The notes beneath the pieces were generated by a model. It searched no databases and was not told the DNA's origin. It saw only the letters and a list, made by a program, of their open reading frames with translations. Below, one piece after another: positions 32,041-42,030 of a DNA stretch of 64,000 bases. This stretch comes from Ischnura elegans (lineage: Eukaryota > Arthropoda > Insecta > Odonata > Coenagrionidae): the NCBI RefSeq assembly GCF_921293095.1, contig NC_060247.1:52859111-52923110 (forward strand). The letters are read 5' to 3'. The stretch's first letter is position 1; every line of letters begins with the position of its first letter. A program made the translations under genes and the position numbers.

Positions 32041-33195
32041 GCCTTTGTGAATCAGCATTTGTTCAATGTCCTTGGTGGAGCAAATGGCAGAACCGTTAAT
32101 AGTATCGAAGGACTAAGAAAGAAAAAGGATTATCAGGAACTGGTGACCCGTCTAATTGGAAGCATAGCAAGAACTGAAATGCCAAATAGTCCTGATATTG
32201 TAGCCATAACACAGGATGAGGTAAATGCAGCAACAGAAATCAAGGACGAGTCAGGGAGTTTGGAAGAAAGTGCAGATACGAGAGGGCCTAAAGACCGGTT
32301 AAAGCAGAAAGCCCTGGATTTGATTGAAAAGGTAAAGGAAATAAAAACGCATCCAACCTCTGCATTAATTAATTTGGCGGAGAGAATAATTAATGGTGAC
32401 GAACCACTGGATTGCTGTAAGTGGGTGAAAATGGTTTTCCCGCAGAGAAGTGAGTTGGAAACAAGAAATGTGAAAAGGCCTGATCCACCTAGATCCAGGA
32501 AGGCCAAAAGTGTTTAAGGCCCCAAATGGCGGGAGAGGAGAAAGGAATACGCCGCGCTTCAAAAGGTGTTCAAACGGGATATTGGAAAGGCTGCCGCTTT
32601 GTTCTGGATGGAGTCAAACAGTCACAACCACCAGAATTTAATCCTACGCAGAACTTTTGGGAACCAATTCTATCCCGAGAAGGTGAACCGAGCCATCCTG
32701 ATTTAACTTAAGAAGGAATAAAAGAGCTCGAGTAGTTAGTAGATCCAATAACCACAGATGAAGTTAAAGCAACAACAATTCCTCTCTCTTCTGCAGCAGG
32801 AATCGATGGTATTACACCAAGACAGTGGGGTAGTGTACCAGTTTGTGTAAGGAGCTTGTTTTATAATATGGTATTGTACCAAGGATCATTTTCTACGGAG
32901 CTATTAACTGGGAGAACGGTGTTTGTGCCGAAGGTACATGGAAGTGAGAGGCCGGAGGATTACAGACCGATTAGTATAGCATCAGTAGTGGTACGTCAGT
33001 TGCACAAAATACTTGCCCAGCGGTTGATCAGCTCAGTAGTCGGCGATAAGCGACAAAGGTGTATGCGTGATGGATGCGCAGAAAATATTTCTGTACTTAA
33101 CACCGTTATGGCAGATTCCAAAACACATCTAAAGGAACTGCACGTATTCTCTATCGACATTTCTCGGGCAATTGAATGGTTTGCGGCGTAACTTC
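32041..33195 (+). pseudogene. R2-like element: Myb end, linker and RT start
   Basis: Continues the Myb domain (AFVNQHLFNVLGGANGRTV, SIEGLRKKKDYQELV), then a linker, then WRERRKEYAALQKVFKRD and the RT N-terminal region: GIDGITPRQWGSVPV, RTVFVPKVHGSERPEDYRPI, IASVVVRQLHKILAQRL and DGCAENISVLNTVM. It ends just after motif A (FSIDISRAI). Stops occur near 32515, 32707 and 32716. These motifs (DGCAE, RPI-IASV, the pre-RT RREYA region) are those of the R2/R4/NeSL group. The remaining RT and the restriction-like endonuclease are absent, so site specificity cannot be judged. Confidence 0.78.
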
Positions 33196-33254
33196 GTGAA
33201 AGTGCCTCATACTAGAATGAAAAAACTTTGTAAATTTCACATTAAATTTTATTA

Positions 33255-33288
33255 ACACGACCAGTTTCATCGCTGCGCGACATCATCA
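33255..33288 (-). ncRNA. Hammerhead-ribozyme-like motif of a Penelope-like element (degenerate)
   Basis: On the minus strand TGATGA, a short stem (GTCGC with GCGAT), GAAAC and TGGTCGTG follow in hammerhead order. Penelope-like elements carry such minimal hammerheads with a very short third stem in their terminal repeats (known for the group). The core cytosine normally before TGATGA is A here, so cleavage activity is unlikely. The orientation is opposite to the adjoining coding remnant. Confidence 0.5.
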
Positions 33289-33289
33289 T

Positions 33290-33860
33290 TTCACTCCCTC
33301 ACACACAGACTGCTCAACATCCCCATGTCACAGGCCAACATACAAAAAGAACTCAACACTATAAAACTAATAGCCGCCAACAACGGATACTCCACTAACC
33401 TAGTTGAAAATCTCTATAAAAGAAACGCCGTAAATTAACAATGAAAAACATCTTCCCATCCCTCCTTCCAGAAGAAAATAGCAAAAAATTGGCCTAGTAT
33501 CCAATTTTTGGGGAACATTTCCCATAAAATAACCTCTTTATTTCCCAAAGACAGAATAAAGCCGGCCTTCTATAACAAAAAATCACTAAGTCACTTCATG
33601 AGTCACGCAAAAGACAAGACAAATCCACTACTTAAGAGCGGAGTGTATAAACTCACGTGCAATACTTGCCAAAAATTTTACATTGTGCAAACGGAGGAAA
33701 TTCCAAAGACGCATCAATGAACATAAAGCATGTTTCAAAAATAACAACCCCACCTCGCTGTTCGCCAAACATTTACTTGAGACCAATCATGCCAGCACAT
33801 TTGAGCCGGAGATCCTCCATGTGGAGAGAAAAGGACCCCAGCTGGACGCCTTAGGGCGTA
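33290..33860 (+). pseudogene. Penelope-like element, C-terminal part with GIY-YIG endonuclease
   Basis: Read across stops and frameshifts: SLTHRLLNIPMSQANIQKEL, then KITSLFPKDRIKPAFYNKKS, then LLKSGVYKLTCNTCQKFYIV, then RKFQRRINEHKACFKNNNP and LFAKHLLETNH. The GVYKL and FYIV pair corresponds to GIY and YIG, with the Gly of YIG changed to Val. The Arg and His/Glu positions downstream are recognisable. The RT domain that should precede it is missing. Joined on the left to the R2-like fragment. Confidence 0.8.
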
Positions 33861-33961
33861 GTCCAGTACAAGCTCCCAGTGCTCCGAAGCACTGGAAGCG
33901 AGTCTTTGCGTGGTGCAGTAGAAGCTACAAAAGCTCCCGTGGCGCTCTCGTACGTCACGCA

Positions 33962-33969
33962 TGACGTCA
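33962..33969. promoter_or_regulatory. CRE-like site upstream of the six-exon gene
   Basis: TGACGTCA, the full palindromic cAMP-response element, 107 bases before the ATG at 34076. A CTATATTCG sequence follows directly and could serve as a weak TATA. The surrounding 33880-34070 is GC-richer than its flanks. Functional use is inferred from position only. Confidence 0.4.
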
Positions 33970-34075
33970 CTATATTCGCTTCTCTCTCGCTACAAACGCT
34001 CCCGAGAAATAGGTGGGTGAGCTGGAGCGAGTCATATTTCAGCGCGACATTTAAGTGGCAAGGTTCGCTGGCACA

Positions 34076-36618
34076 ATGGTCATCATTACTTTGTTCGACG
34101 TTGTCCATGAGAAAACGTACAACTTGGAGGTGACGGAAGAAGTAGCAAGGGGAGCCATGAATGGTAAGTGTTTTAAAAATTGTATGGCTATTATTTTCAT
34201 AGGATTATTCGGGAGAAATTACGTCGAGGCAATCACTCAAACATGGTTTTACGTTTCAGATCCGATGCTCGCCACGAGACTCCTCGAGGAAGAGATGGCG
34301 CGGCAAGTGCAAGGTATTTTATTGAATTTGTTGTTGTAATGATTTATTATTAGTTATTTAAGCTTGAGATTGCGAGCTGTGGAGATAGAATATGACTTCT
34401 AATTTAAGAGCAGATGGTGAGATAAACTTCGCGGTCGAAGGATGCCGTTTCTTATTTTGTATTTTTGCAAATTATTTAGATTTGTTTGTTAATTAGTCTT
34501 ATTATTAGTTATTTATGTTTGAGATTGTGTGAAGTGGGGATAGAATAAGGCTTCTAATGTAAGGACACGTGGTGAGTGAACTTTCCGGTCGAAGCATTCC
34601 CTTTCTCATTGAGTATTTTTTACAAGTTATTAAGATTTATTTGTCTTTTGCATTTATTTGTCATACTGCCGTATTATTAGTTATTTAAGCTTGAGATTGT
34701 GTGAAATGGAGATATTGTACGACTTCTAATTTAAAGACACATGTTCAGTAAACTTTCCGATCGAAGGATTCCGTTTGTTATTCAGTATTTTATTTCACCA
34801 GTCATTTCAAATTTGTCATTTGGATGTACTACTTATTTAAGCTTGAGATTGTGTAAATTGGAGGTAAATTACGACTTCTAATTTAATCACATGCGTTAAG
34901 AGGACTTTCCGATCTAACCATTCAGTTTGTTGCATTGTGTTTGTAACTTGTCTCGTATATCAATCAATTGTATCTTAACAGATAGTAGTCATCCACGATT
35001 GTCTCGTGAACAATTTCTTCCCACGTGCTATCCATATCATTACACCAGTATTGCTTTTAATTACCACTACATTGTTGTACTATAGCAATATATTCATATT
35101 CATAATTGTACGAGGAGAAGAGGTTATATTAAACATCAGTGTGGCAATTAATTTATATATTTTTGTGATTGAGGTTCGGTCTACCATAATAATTTGGGGC
35201 TCGCAAAAAATTTGAGCCTCGGAATACATTGCATACCTCATACATGCCTCAGCGACTGATATTCATTACATTTACTGTGTTGTTGCTAGGTATATAGTTA
35301 TCACAATGCCCATTGAAATTTTTTCGGATCTTCGCTTCGCGCGATTCAGTTCCTGATAGCGATAAGGAATTAGAAGTAATAACGTATTCATTGATTTTTT
35401 AGTATTTTAATGTTGTTTAACTAATCCTGGCATTTCTCATTTTAGAGCATTCCGGGGGGGCCGTGGCACAGGATCTTCATGACGGAGAAGGCTGCAGTGA
35501 AGCTGCTCCTGAGCCCCAGGACGATGGTACGTACATACATTGTATACGTGGTGTAACTAGCTAGGAATATGCTCTGGGGGGGAATGGGATGGCCTTGGGT
35601 GGCGACCCCCTCTCAGGGGGGAGGGGGGCACAAGTGATACTTTCCCTAACTCCCTATGTTGGCTTGTGGGGATTTGTGTGGATGAAGTCCGTAATGACTT
35701 TATTTCTTTACAGATGGCTTCCGCTGGGGCCACAATGCTATCCTTCTCTTGGTGGAGACCTTCCGCGAAGAGGAAAAGATATGCCAGAACAAGAAGGTCT
35801 CCGCCAAGAAGATGTGGGAGAAGATAGCATCAGTGATGCAGGCCCGGGCCATCAACGTTTCTGGGGCTCAGTGCAAAGGCAAGGAAAACGGAATAAAAAA
35901 AACCTATAAAAGCATCAAAGACTCAAACGGCCGCAGTGGCAGTGGGAGACGGACGTGGACATATTTTGATGTAAGTCTTGGAGAATTTCTTTGTCTATTC
36001 ATGGCCACCTTGCATTCACATTATTGTCTTTAATATATCTATTATTTTATGATTATCTAAATTTTCCCTTATTTCAGTTGATGGATGGAATATTTGCAGA
36101 GAAGCCTTGGGTGGCTCCGGTAATGACTTTGGAGTCTGATGCCATGCCGGAGCCATCCGGGCTTCCGTCCCCCACTCAGAACTCCCGTAAGTCACAGAAA
36201 CTTTCATGTTAATATTTGTATTTGGAAGGCTTGTGAATAGGTAGCTGTGTGAACCAAGTGACTAAAGCGTACTAAAGTAACCAGTTATCTTATATTTTTA
36301 ATGTTAGATTGTTATCGTTCACAAATGTTGTCATTCTTTGTTTTTCATGCTGATAGTCCTTCCCTTTAGTGATACTTATATTTGCAACATTCTGTTTGAG
36401 AAGATTCATTGATATTAAAGTATAAAGCTAATGTTATGATTTTACGGCTTCCAGGCAAGAGGTCAAGGGATGACGGGGTGGCCGCGCTGTTGGAGTCCCT
36501 GAAGGAGAACAGGGAGGAGAGGCGGGTCCAGCACGAAGAGAGGAGGCGGCAACATGAGGAGGTGATTGCCCGCCAAGACCTTCCCACTGTCCCTATCTGG
36601 GATTTTTCTTCCTCATAG
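34076..36618 (+). CDS. Six-exon Myb/SANT-like (trihelix-type) DNA-binding protein
   Basis: Exons 34076-34163, 34260-34313, 35446-35526, 35714-35970, 36078-36186 and 36455-36618 join in phase (1,1,1,0,1) with GT-AG at every intron, giving 250 residues. Residues 1-29 (MVIITLFDVVHEKTYNLEV) and the acidic exons 2-3 precede the DNA-binding domain in exon 4 (about 76-160): WGHNAILLLVETFREEE, KMWEKIASVM, CKGKENGIKKTYKSIKD. Its Trp and hydrophobic spacing and the basic third helix are those of Myb/SANT-like domains. Exon 6 is a charged probable coiled coil (SLKENREERRVQHEERRR). A CRE-like site lies upstream and AATAAA at 37055. No transposase is adjacent, so I favour a host gene, though transposon accessory genes can look similar. 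Confidence 0.8.
34345..34985 (+). repeat. Four imperfect tandem units in intron 2, 155-172 bp each
   Basis: Units start near 34345, 34500, 34672 and 34828. Each has TTATTTAAGCTTGAGATTG, then GACTTCTAATTTAA and ACTTTCCGATCGAAGGATTC. Divergence between units is appreciable, so the array is old. It accounts for over half of the 1.1-kb second intron of the six-exon gene. Confidence 0.8.
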
Positions 36619-37060
36619 GAAAATCCTTCCGGGATGGTGGCAGAGAAATAGCTTTGCTTGGTTTCGCTAGATTGGGCCTCCTTTGCTTCCATAGCACTGG
36701 AGTGTTTAATCCCTCTTCCCCTCCCTTCCAACCCTTTCCTTTCCCTGGAGGCGCCGGCGGGCTCCGATCGCGACGGCGTCTCCATCCTTTTTCCTTCCTC
36801 TCTCCTCCCCCTCCCCGGGATTCCTGGCGTATAAGCCCCTGGCTTGGTTCCGGGCCCCGGTGCGTTGTACCCTCATCAGGGTTCGCCTTGAACCCTGAAA
36901 GTCTTTGCCCGCCAAGACCAGTACCTGGCACTCCTGAAGAGATTGGCAGGAAAGTAAATGTTTTATGTATTGTCTGTGGTTCATTGTCTTGTATGTGTTG
37001 TTATAAGTGATTGTATGTGTTGTTATAAGTGATTGTCTGTGATTCTGTCAGAATAATAAA
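36619..37060 (+). other. 3' UTR of the six-exon gene with polyadenylation signal
   Basis: C- and T-rich 3' UTR, then two copies of TGTATGTGTTGTTATAAGTG near 36993-37030 and AATAAA at 37055-37060. No other signal is closer to the stop codon. Confidence 0.6.
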
Positions 37061-37574
37061 TTATTCATTTAAGAGCAATGTATCCTTTAATCTTTCCAAC
37101 CTTTCTCCATGAACATGAAATCCTATGTGCAATGATGTGTGATACATCTCTAAGCTTCACTGTGATATTTAGTTTCATTTTAGATATTAGGTTAAGGGCA
37201 GGTATGTATTGCAATTATGCTTTAGGCTTGCTGGTAACAAGATGGGTTCACGTCCAGTGCTGCATCATTGCATATTCATGTGTGAGTTGATGAATCATTG
37301 CAAAGGTAATCTTAAGCCTAATTCTGGTTCAATTGAAATTTCTCTACCAACATAATTAATTACATTGTCAAGGGTTATCTTCTCTTATATGCATCACGAC
37401 CTGCTATTATTTATAGTCAGTCTTCTCTATGGTCGAGGATTTGAAAACCAGTGCGTGCATGTAATTATATCTTCGAGACAGGCCTCGGTTTGTAGTAGCA
37501 GCGGGGGAGGTGGGGTTTGGGGGATAAACCCCCCCCCGGAGCTCTGAAATTTTTTTAAGTGTCATCCATTCTAC
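37061..37574. other. Intergenic region, nothing recognised
   Basis: Ends in a G- then C-rich stretch (37499-37545, GGTTTGGGGGATAAACCCCC) just before the piggyBac TTAA. This may be the end of an older MITE into which piggyBac inserted, but no partner end could be confirmed on the right. Confidence 0.45.
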
Positions 37575-38473
37575 TTAACCCTTTGACTACCAACGGGACA
37601 TATATGTCCCACAAAGGAGTATTGAGATACCAATGGGGCAAAAGCTTTGGAAAAACCCATATGTTTTTGTCCCAATGGTTGTTTTGGTACCAATTGTTAT
37701 TTAGGTTGAATTTCCGGCAACAGGTAGCAGCATCTACCTTACTTTAGTGAAATACCTTTTGGTCGTCACCCGTTAGCTCTCCAGTGAACTTACGCTCGTA
37801 CTGAATATTCTTTATTTTGTAAAGTTATACTTCTCATTTTTATAGTATGCACATATCATAATCATTTGACAGCATTCATTTTACGTGAAGAATTATCAAT
37901 TTCGCATCCACTGAAATTAGAGTGGCATTTATGAATATATTTTACTGTACAACATGTCATTATGGGAACTCTACATGTCAGTGTGCATCTGTATCTTCTA
38001 ATCGAGTACCAGTGTGCAACTATATCTTCCTTCCCGACTCCTCTATCCATTTGGTAAGTAAGCTTTCCCTAATATTTGCTGATGTAGTACCTAACCTATG
38101 GATAAATTTTCTGTTTTGATTCATGTATTTTCTCTGCACCAGGTTTTACCAGCTAAAGGATCGTGTGGACATCACAAAACGTATTCTTCTCCTGTGATTT
38201 CAGCCCATGTTCATTTCATGGTAAATGAAAACCTTATATGATTTATATTGTTTTTATCATCATGAATGTTTTTTTACACAAATTTTAACTCTCTTTCAGA
38301 TCATTGAATGCTATCCAGTGTTTTTCCTTTGTTGCCCTTTTGACCTATGTCAAAAGTTCAGTGTATGCAGTTCATCTCAACCCGCAAGAGTAAGTAAAGA
38401 AGAATATATTGTAATAATTTCACAATATCCAATTTTATAATCAACAGAATTTTTTTATTTTTAGACGTGAAAA

Positions 38474-40198
38474 ATGAGCAATAAAAGGAAATATTCTGAA
38501 GCAGAGCTTTGCCAAATACTGGATGAATCTGAAGAAGAATATTTTTCGGACGACTCATCAGATGGGGAATATCAGCCCGAACATGAAAGTAGTACAGAGA
38601 GTGATAGTGACTGCTCTGGAGTGAGTCAGGATGCTGAGGACAGTTCGTTAGAAGCTCATGGTGTCAATCTCCTGCACGGGGTGAGTGGCGATGAGGTTCC
38701 TTATCCGGCTTCATCTAAAAAAAAGGTTTCTAGTGAAATATGCTGGTCTCCACCGAAGGTATTATTTATTCCTAGACACACTGTGACATTACATCGTAGA
38801 ACAGCCTCATTATGCAACTTGGATATGTCATCTGACGAAATGGCATACTTTCTAAAAGTGTTTCCTCGAAGTTTGATCATTTTTATCAGCCAGTGTACTA
38901 ACAAACGTTTGGATATATTACGCAAGAAGAAAAATTTGGTCAATCTCTGTGAAACTGATCCAGGGGAGATATTGTTAGTTCTTGGATGCATGCTCGTGAT
39001 GAGCTACAATAAAGTTCCAAGCATTTCGGACTATTGGTCGCATAATCCTTCCTTGGGAAATGAGGCAATCAAAGGAGCCATTTCACGAAACAGGTTTCAA
39101 CTGCTTATATCAAAGCTCTACTTCACAGATCCTGAGCAACCTGCCAGCTCCTCAAAGACATACTATATTGATGAGGTAATATCTTGCCTAAAACATACAT
39201 TTTCCAAGGCTAGAGATGAAAGCCCCTACCAGAGCATTGACGAATCTATGACGAAATTCAAGGGCAGGTCAGCTCTAAAGCAATATCTTCCCCTCAAGCC
39301 TATAAAACGAGGAATAAAAATTTGGGAGCGCTGTGATGCAATGACTGGATATGCATATGATTTGAATGTATACTCTGGCAAGGAATTGGGACAAGACCTA
39401 CCGGAGAGTTCCACTCTGGGGGAAAGAGTTGTCTTATCTCTAACAAAAACAATCAGAAATCCAGATGTTACTCTTGTTTTTGATAGGTTTTTCACGAGCG
39501 TGCATCTACTAAATAGTATTCAATATCCAGCAGTAGGTACTGCTATTAGTACAAGAAAAAATATGCCGAAATTTCAAGGGAAATTGAAAAGAGGGGAATT
39601 CGAATTTCTTGCAAATCACCAACGAACAATGGCAGCCCGGTGGCAGGATAGCAAAGAAGTAACTGTTCTCAGTAATTGCCATGATGCAACAGTGAATACA
39701 GCAAACCGAAAGCAAAAGGATGGAAGAAAAGTAAAGGTAGACTGTCCAGAATTAATTTGCTTCTATAATAAATACATGGGAGGAGTAGATCTTTCAGACC
39801 AGAAGGTGGGCGTGTATGACTTCGATAGGCGATCTAATAAGTGGTGGAAAAAAGTATTTTATAAGGTACTTATGTTAGCAGTGGTAAATTCATGGATTTT
39901 GTATATGGACACAACCAAAAAGGATGTAAGGCTATTGCAGTTCATCGTGCCTTTGGCAGAAAAAATGATGGCAATGGGTAAGGAACAAAGCAAAGTAAAA
40001 CGGAAGCGATGCAGAGGCAGACCATCAAAAATAGCAAAGCTTATGCTGAACGTCGGTGACCACCTTCCCGTTGAGGGAAATACAAGGAGACGGTGCATGA
40101 GATGTGCACAGAACAAAGTAGAAAAGAGAACAAAAACTCTGTGCACAATGTGTCAAGTGCCACTCTGTAGACAATGTTTCACTTCCTATCACACATAG
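38474..40198 (+). CDS. piggyBac transposase
   Basis: 574 residues, the usual length. Residues 1-90 are acidic and low-complexity. The DDE_Tnp_1_7 core starts near 110 (SSDEMAYFLKVFP) and includes ILLVLGCMLVMSYNKVPSI. The catalytic Asp residues are in YQSIDESMTKFKGR (about 256), LVFDRFFTS (about 336) and YNKYMGGVDLSDQ (about 436). The C-terminus is the cysteine-rich DNA-binding domain (RRCMRCAQNKVEKRTKTLC, CQVPLCRQCF). The start lies 5 nt after TTTTTAGACGTGAAAA; the TTTTTAG may be an acceptor of a leader intron, as the AG sits close to the ATG. The enzyme excises and reinserts the element at TTAA without footprints. Confidence 0.95.
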   Translation: MSNKRKYSEAELCQILDESEEEYFSDDSSDGEYQPEHESSTESDSDCSGVSQDAEDSSLEAHGVNLLHGVSGDEVPYPASSKKKVSSEICWSPPKVLFIPRHTVTLHRRTASLCNLDMSSDEMAYFLKVFPRSLIIFISQCTNKRLDILRKKKNLVNLCETDPGEILLVLGCMLVMSYNKVPSISDYWSHNPSLGNEAIKGAISRNRFQLLISKLYFTDPEQPASSSKTYYIDEVISCLKHTFSKARDESPYQSIDESMTKFKGRSALKQYLPLKPIKRGIKIWERCDAMTGYAYDLNVYSGKELGQDLPESSTLGERVVLSLTKTIRNPDVTLVFDRFFTSVHLLNSIQYPAVGTAISTRKNMPKFQGKLKRGEFEFLANHQRTMAARWQDSKEVTVLSNCHDATVNTANRKQKDGRKVKVDCPELICFYNKYMGGVDLSDQKVGVYDFDRRSNKWWKKVFYKVLMLAVVNSWILYMDTTKKDVRLLQFIVPLAEKMMAMGKEQSKVKRKRCRGRPSKIAKLMLNVGDHLPVEGNTRRRCMRCAQNKVEKRTKTLCTMCQVPLCRQCFTSYHT

Positions 40199-40552
40199 CA
40201 ATTGTATTCCCGGTTTACTCTGTCTTTTGAAACTTATAAATGTAATTCCCTTTTCAGTGACTACAATATAATTAGAACTGACATTGTCTGCTGAAACTAT
40301 TGAGCATTTTTGGATATAATGAATATTTGTTTTATGTGTACCAGTATAATTACTTTCAATCATTTCCTCTTATTTGTAACAAAATTGTTATGTTGATATT
40401 TGAAAGAGATTTGTGGGAGTATCTTTCAGCTTTGAGTATCAATCTACAAAAAAAAACATCAAGATGTATAGCTAATAAATACTTTGAAAACATCATGGTG
40501 TTTTTGCTTTTAGAATGGATTGTTACGGGAATATACAGCCAAAAATCTAACG

Positions 40553-40680
40553 ACCATTGGGACGCATGCATCCCACCCTCTAAGACCAGTGGGACACATA
40601 TGTCCCACCCTGTAAGACCAGTGGGACACATATGTCCCACGCCGTAATACCAGTGGGACACATATGTCCCACCCCTCCAT
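40553..40680 (+). repeat. Four 32-bp subterminal repeats of piggyBac
   Basis: Units start at 40553, 40585, 40617 and 40649 and follow ACCAGTGGGACACATATGTC plus CCACCCTGTAAG. Each contains the palindrome GTGGGACACATATGTCCCAC; the outermost-from-end first unit is diverged. A related palindrome lies near the left end. The location 120-250 bp from the right end fits transposase-binding sites. Confidence 0.88.
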
Positions 40681-40804
40681 CTCCGCCCCCCCTGATCAAA
40701 AGTTCATAATATTGAATGAATATCTTCATTGGAGTAAACAAATCGAAAATATAATGAAAAAGAGCAAGAAATATAAAGGAAAAAAAAGGTAGTCAAAGGG
40801 TTAA

Positions 40805-41307
40805 TGGATTAATATTACTTAAAGAATAGTGTTAGGATTAATCAAATATCTCTCCTAAAGTGATAAAACTAGTCATTTTGAATCATTGATCTTTAAATTT
40901 TCTGGACAAGGGTCCCCTCAACTCCCACTTACCCCGGTGGCTAAGCAATACCCCCACACCCCAAAGTATTAGTTGCGCCTATAATCCCCCCAGCCTTAAT
41001 TCTTAGCTGTGTTGTAGTGTCCAATTAAGGAGTGAATAAGGTGTCTGACCCTAGCGAGACATCAATGGCCCTGTTCTATCAGTATTGGCCTCACTAACGT
41101 AAAGAACAAGGTGCTGTACTAATCCTTTTTTTAGTTGATAGTAACATTCTTGTGAACAGGTAACCTTGATTATGCCACTACCAACAGTAAACTTATCTGA
41201 ATGATGTGTGCAAAACACTAAATTTTCGACAATACCAGGTCTCAGTTCCTTCAGTTGGGGTATGGGAGGTAAGCTTATGGTAATATTTCCATTGAGTTAC
41301 CCAGAAG
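40805..41307. other. Intergenic region, nothing recognised
   Basis: AT-rich, with a C-rich patch at 40905-40990. No ORF or repeat structure that I can support. Confidence 0.45.
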
Positions 41308-41312
41308 ATACC

Positions 41313-41689
41313 TGTTCGGTTTTGCGCCAAACGCTCTCGTTTTGTCTGAGTTACGACCCGAGCGGCGCTGCATTCGCCCTCCCCCACTTCCTCTCGTCTC
41401 GTGCGAGCCCACGCGACGGAGCGACCTGGCTCTCTCTCGCTCGTTCGTCACCGGCGGAGAAACTCCTCGTACCTGCCCTGCTGTGCTCTCTCTGCGGTTG
41501 CCGGGCACTGGAAAGCGTCGCAACGGCCTGCCAACCGCTGGTCCTTCGGGCTCACCTATTGTGTTATAATTGTTTTGAACTTTAACTTGAGCTGGTCCTT
41601 CGGGCTCACCTATTGTGTTATAATTATGTTGAACTTTCAATTTTGTATTAAAACTATACTGCCTGAAAATGTGGTTTATTTCCGCCACA
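41313..41689 (+). repeat. BEL/Pao 5' LTR
   Basis: Contains two tandem units of 54 bp (41538 and 41592), each opening CTGGTCCTTCGGGCTCACC. Their first 13 bases are identical to the start of the primer-binding site just outside the LTR. Confidence 0.93.
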
Positions 41690-41696
41690 TTTATTT

Positions 41697-41712
41697 TGGT
41701 CCTTCGGGCCGG
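41697..41712 (+). promoter_or_regulatory. BEL/Pao primer-binding site
   Basis: TGGTCCTTCGGGCCGG, seven bases after the LTR, begins with the expected TGG. The same TGGTCCTTCGGGC occurs twice in each LTR. The tRNA is not assigned. Confidence 0.75.
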
Positions 41713-42030
41713 ATTCATTGTATTCGCAATCAGTGCATGAGTTTATTGTACCCAGTGCTTGTTAGATACAGTCAAGTAGTATCATCGCTAAATGTTGCTC
41801 TTTTCTGCTCATTTTTTTAAGTTTTTTGTTTCGCTGCATCTACAATCAAGTTGTACTCTGCTGACGGGTGACGACACGTGCTCCTGACTCATCGTTGGAT
41901 TTGACGAGCACACTGACGAGCGTACGTTATCCTACTCCTCTCCTCTCCTATTTTCTACCTCGCGGCTGCCCACGGGAAAATGGTATGGATATTTTGTGTA
42001 TCTTCTTAGTGTGTGTGAATACTCTTAAAA

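Larger units (their letters stand above)
37579..40800 (+). mobile_element. Complete piggyBac element, 3222 bp
   Basis: Flanked by TTAA (37575-37578 and 40801-40804) and bounded by perfect 13-bp inverted repeats CCCTTTGACTACC / GGTAGTCAAAGGG. A single intact transposase ORF lies inside. Subterminal palindromes GGGACATATATGTCCC (left, near 37598) and four 32-bp units with CACATATGTCCCAC (right) probably bind transposase. All hallmarks of an autonomous copy are present. Confidence 0.95.

Noticed and set aside
37499-37545. Possible second MITE surrounding the piggyBac
   Set aside because: The C-rich patch at 40905-40990 could be its other end, but the two sides do not form convincing inverted repeats.
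41208-41820. ORFs over the BEL LTRs (also 47197-47648)
   Set aside because: They cover LTR and primer-site sequence and show no protein features; chance openness of C- and G-rich sequence.
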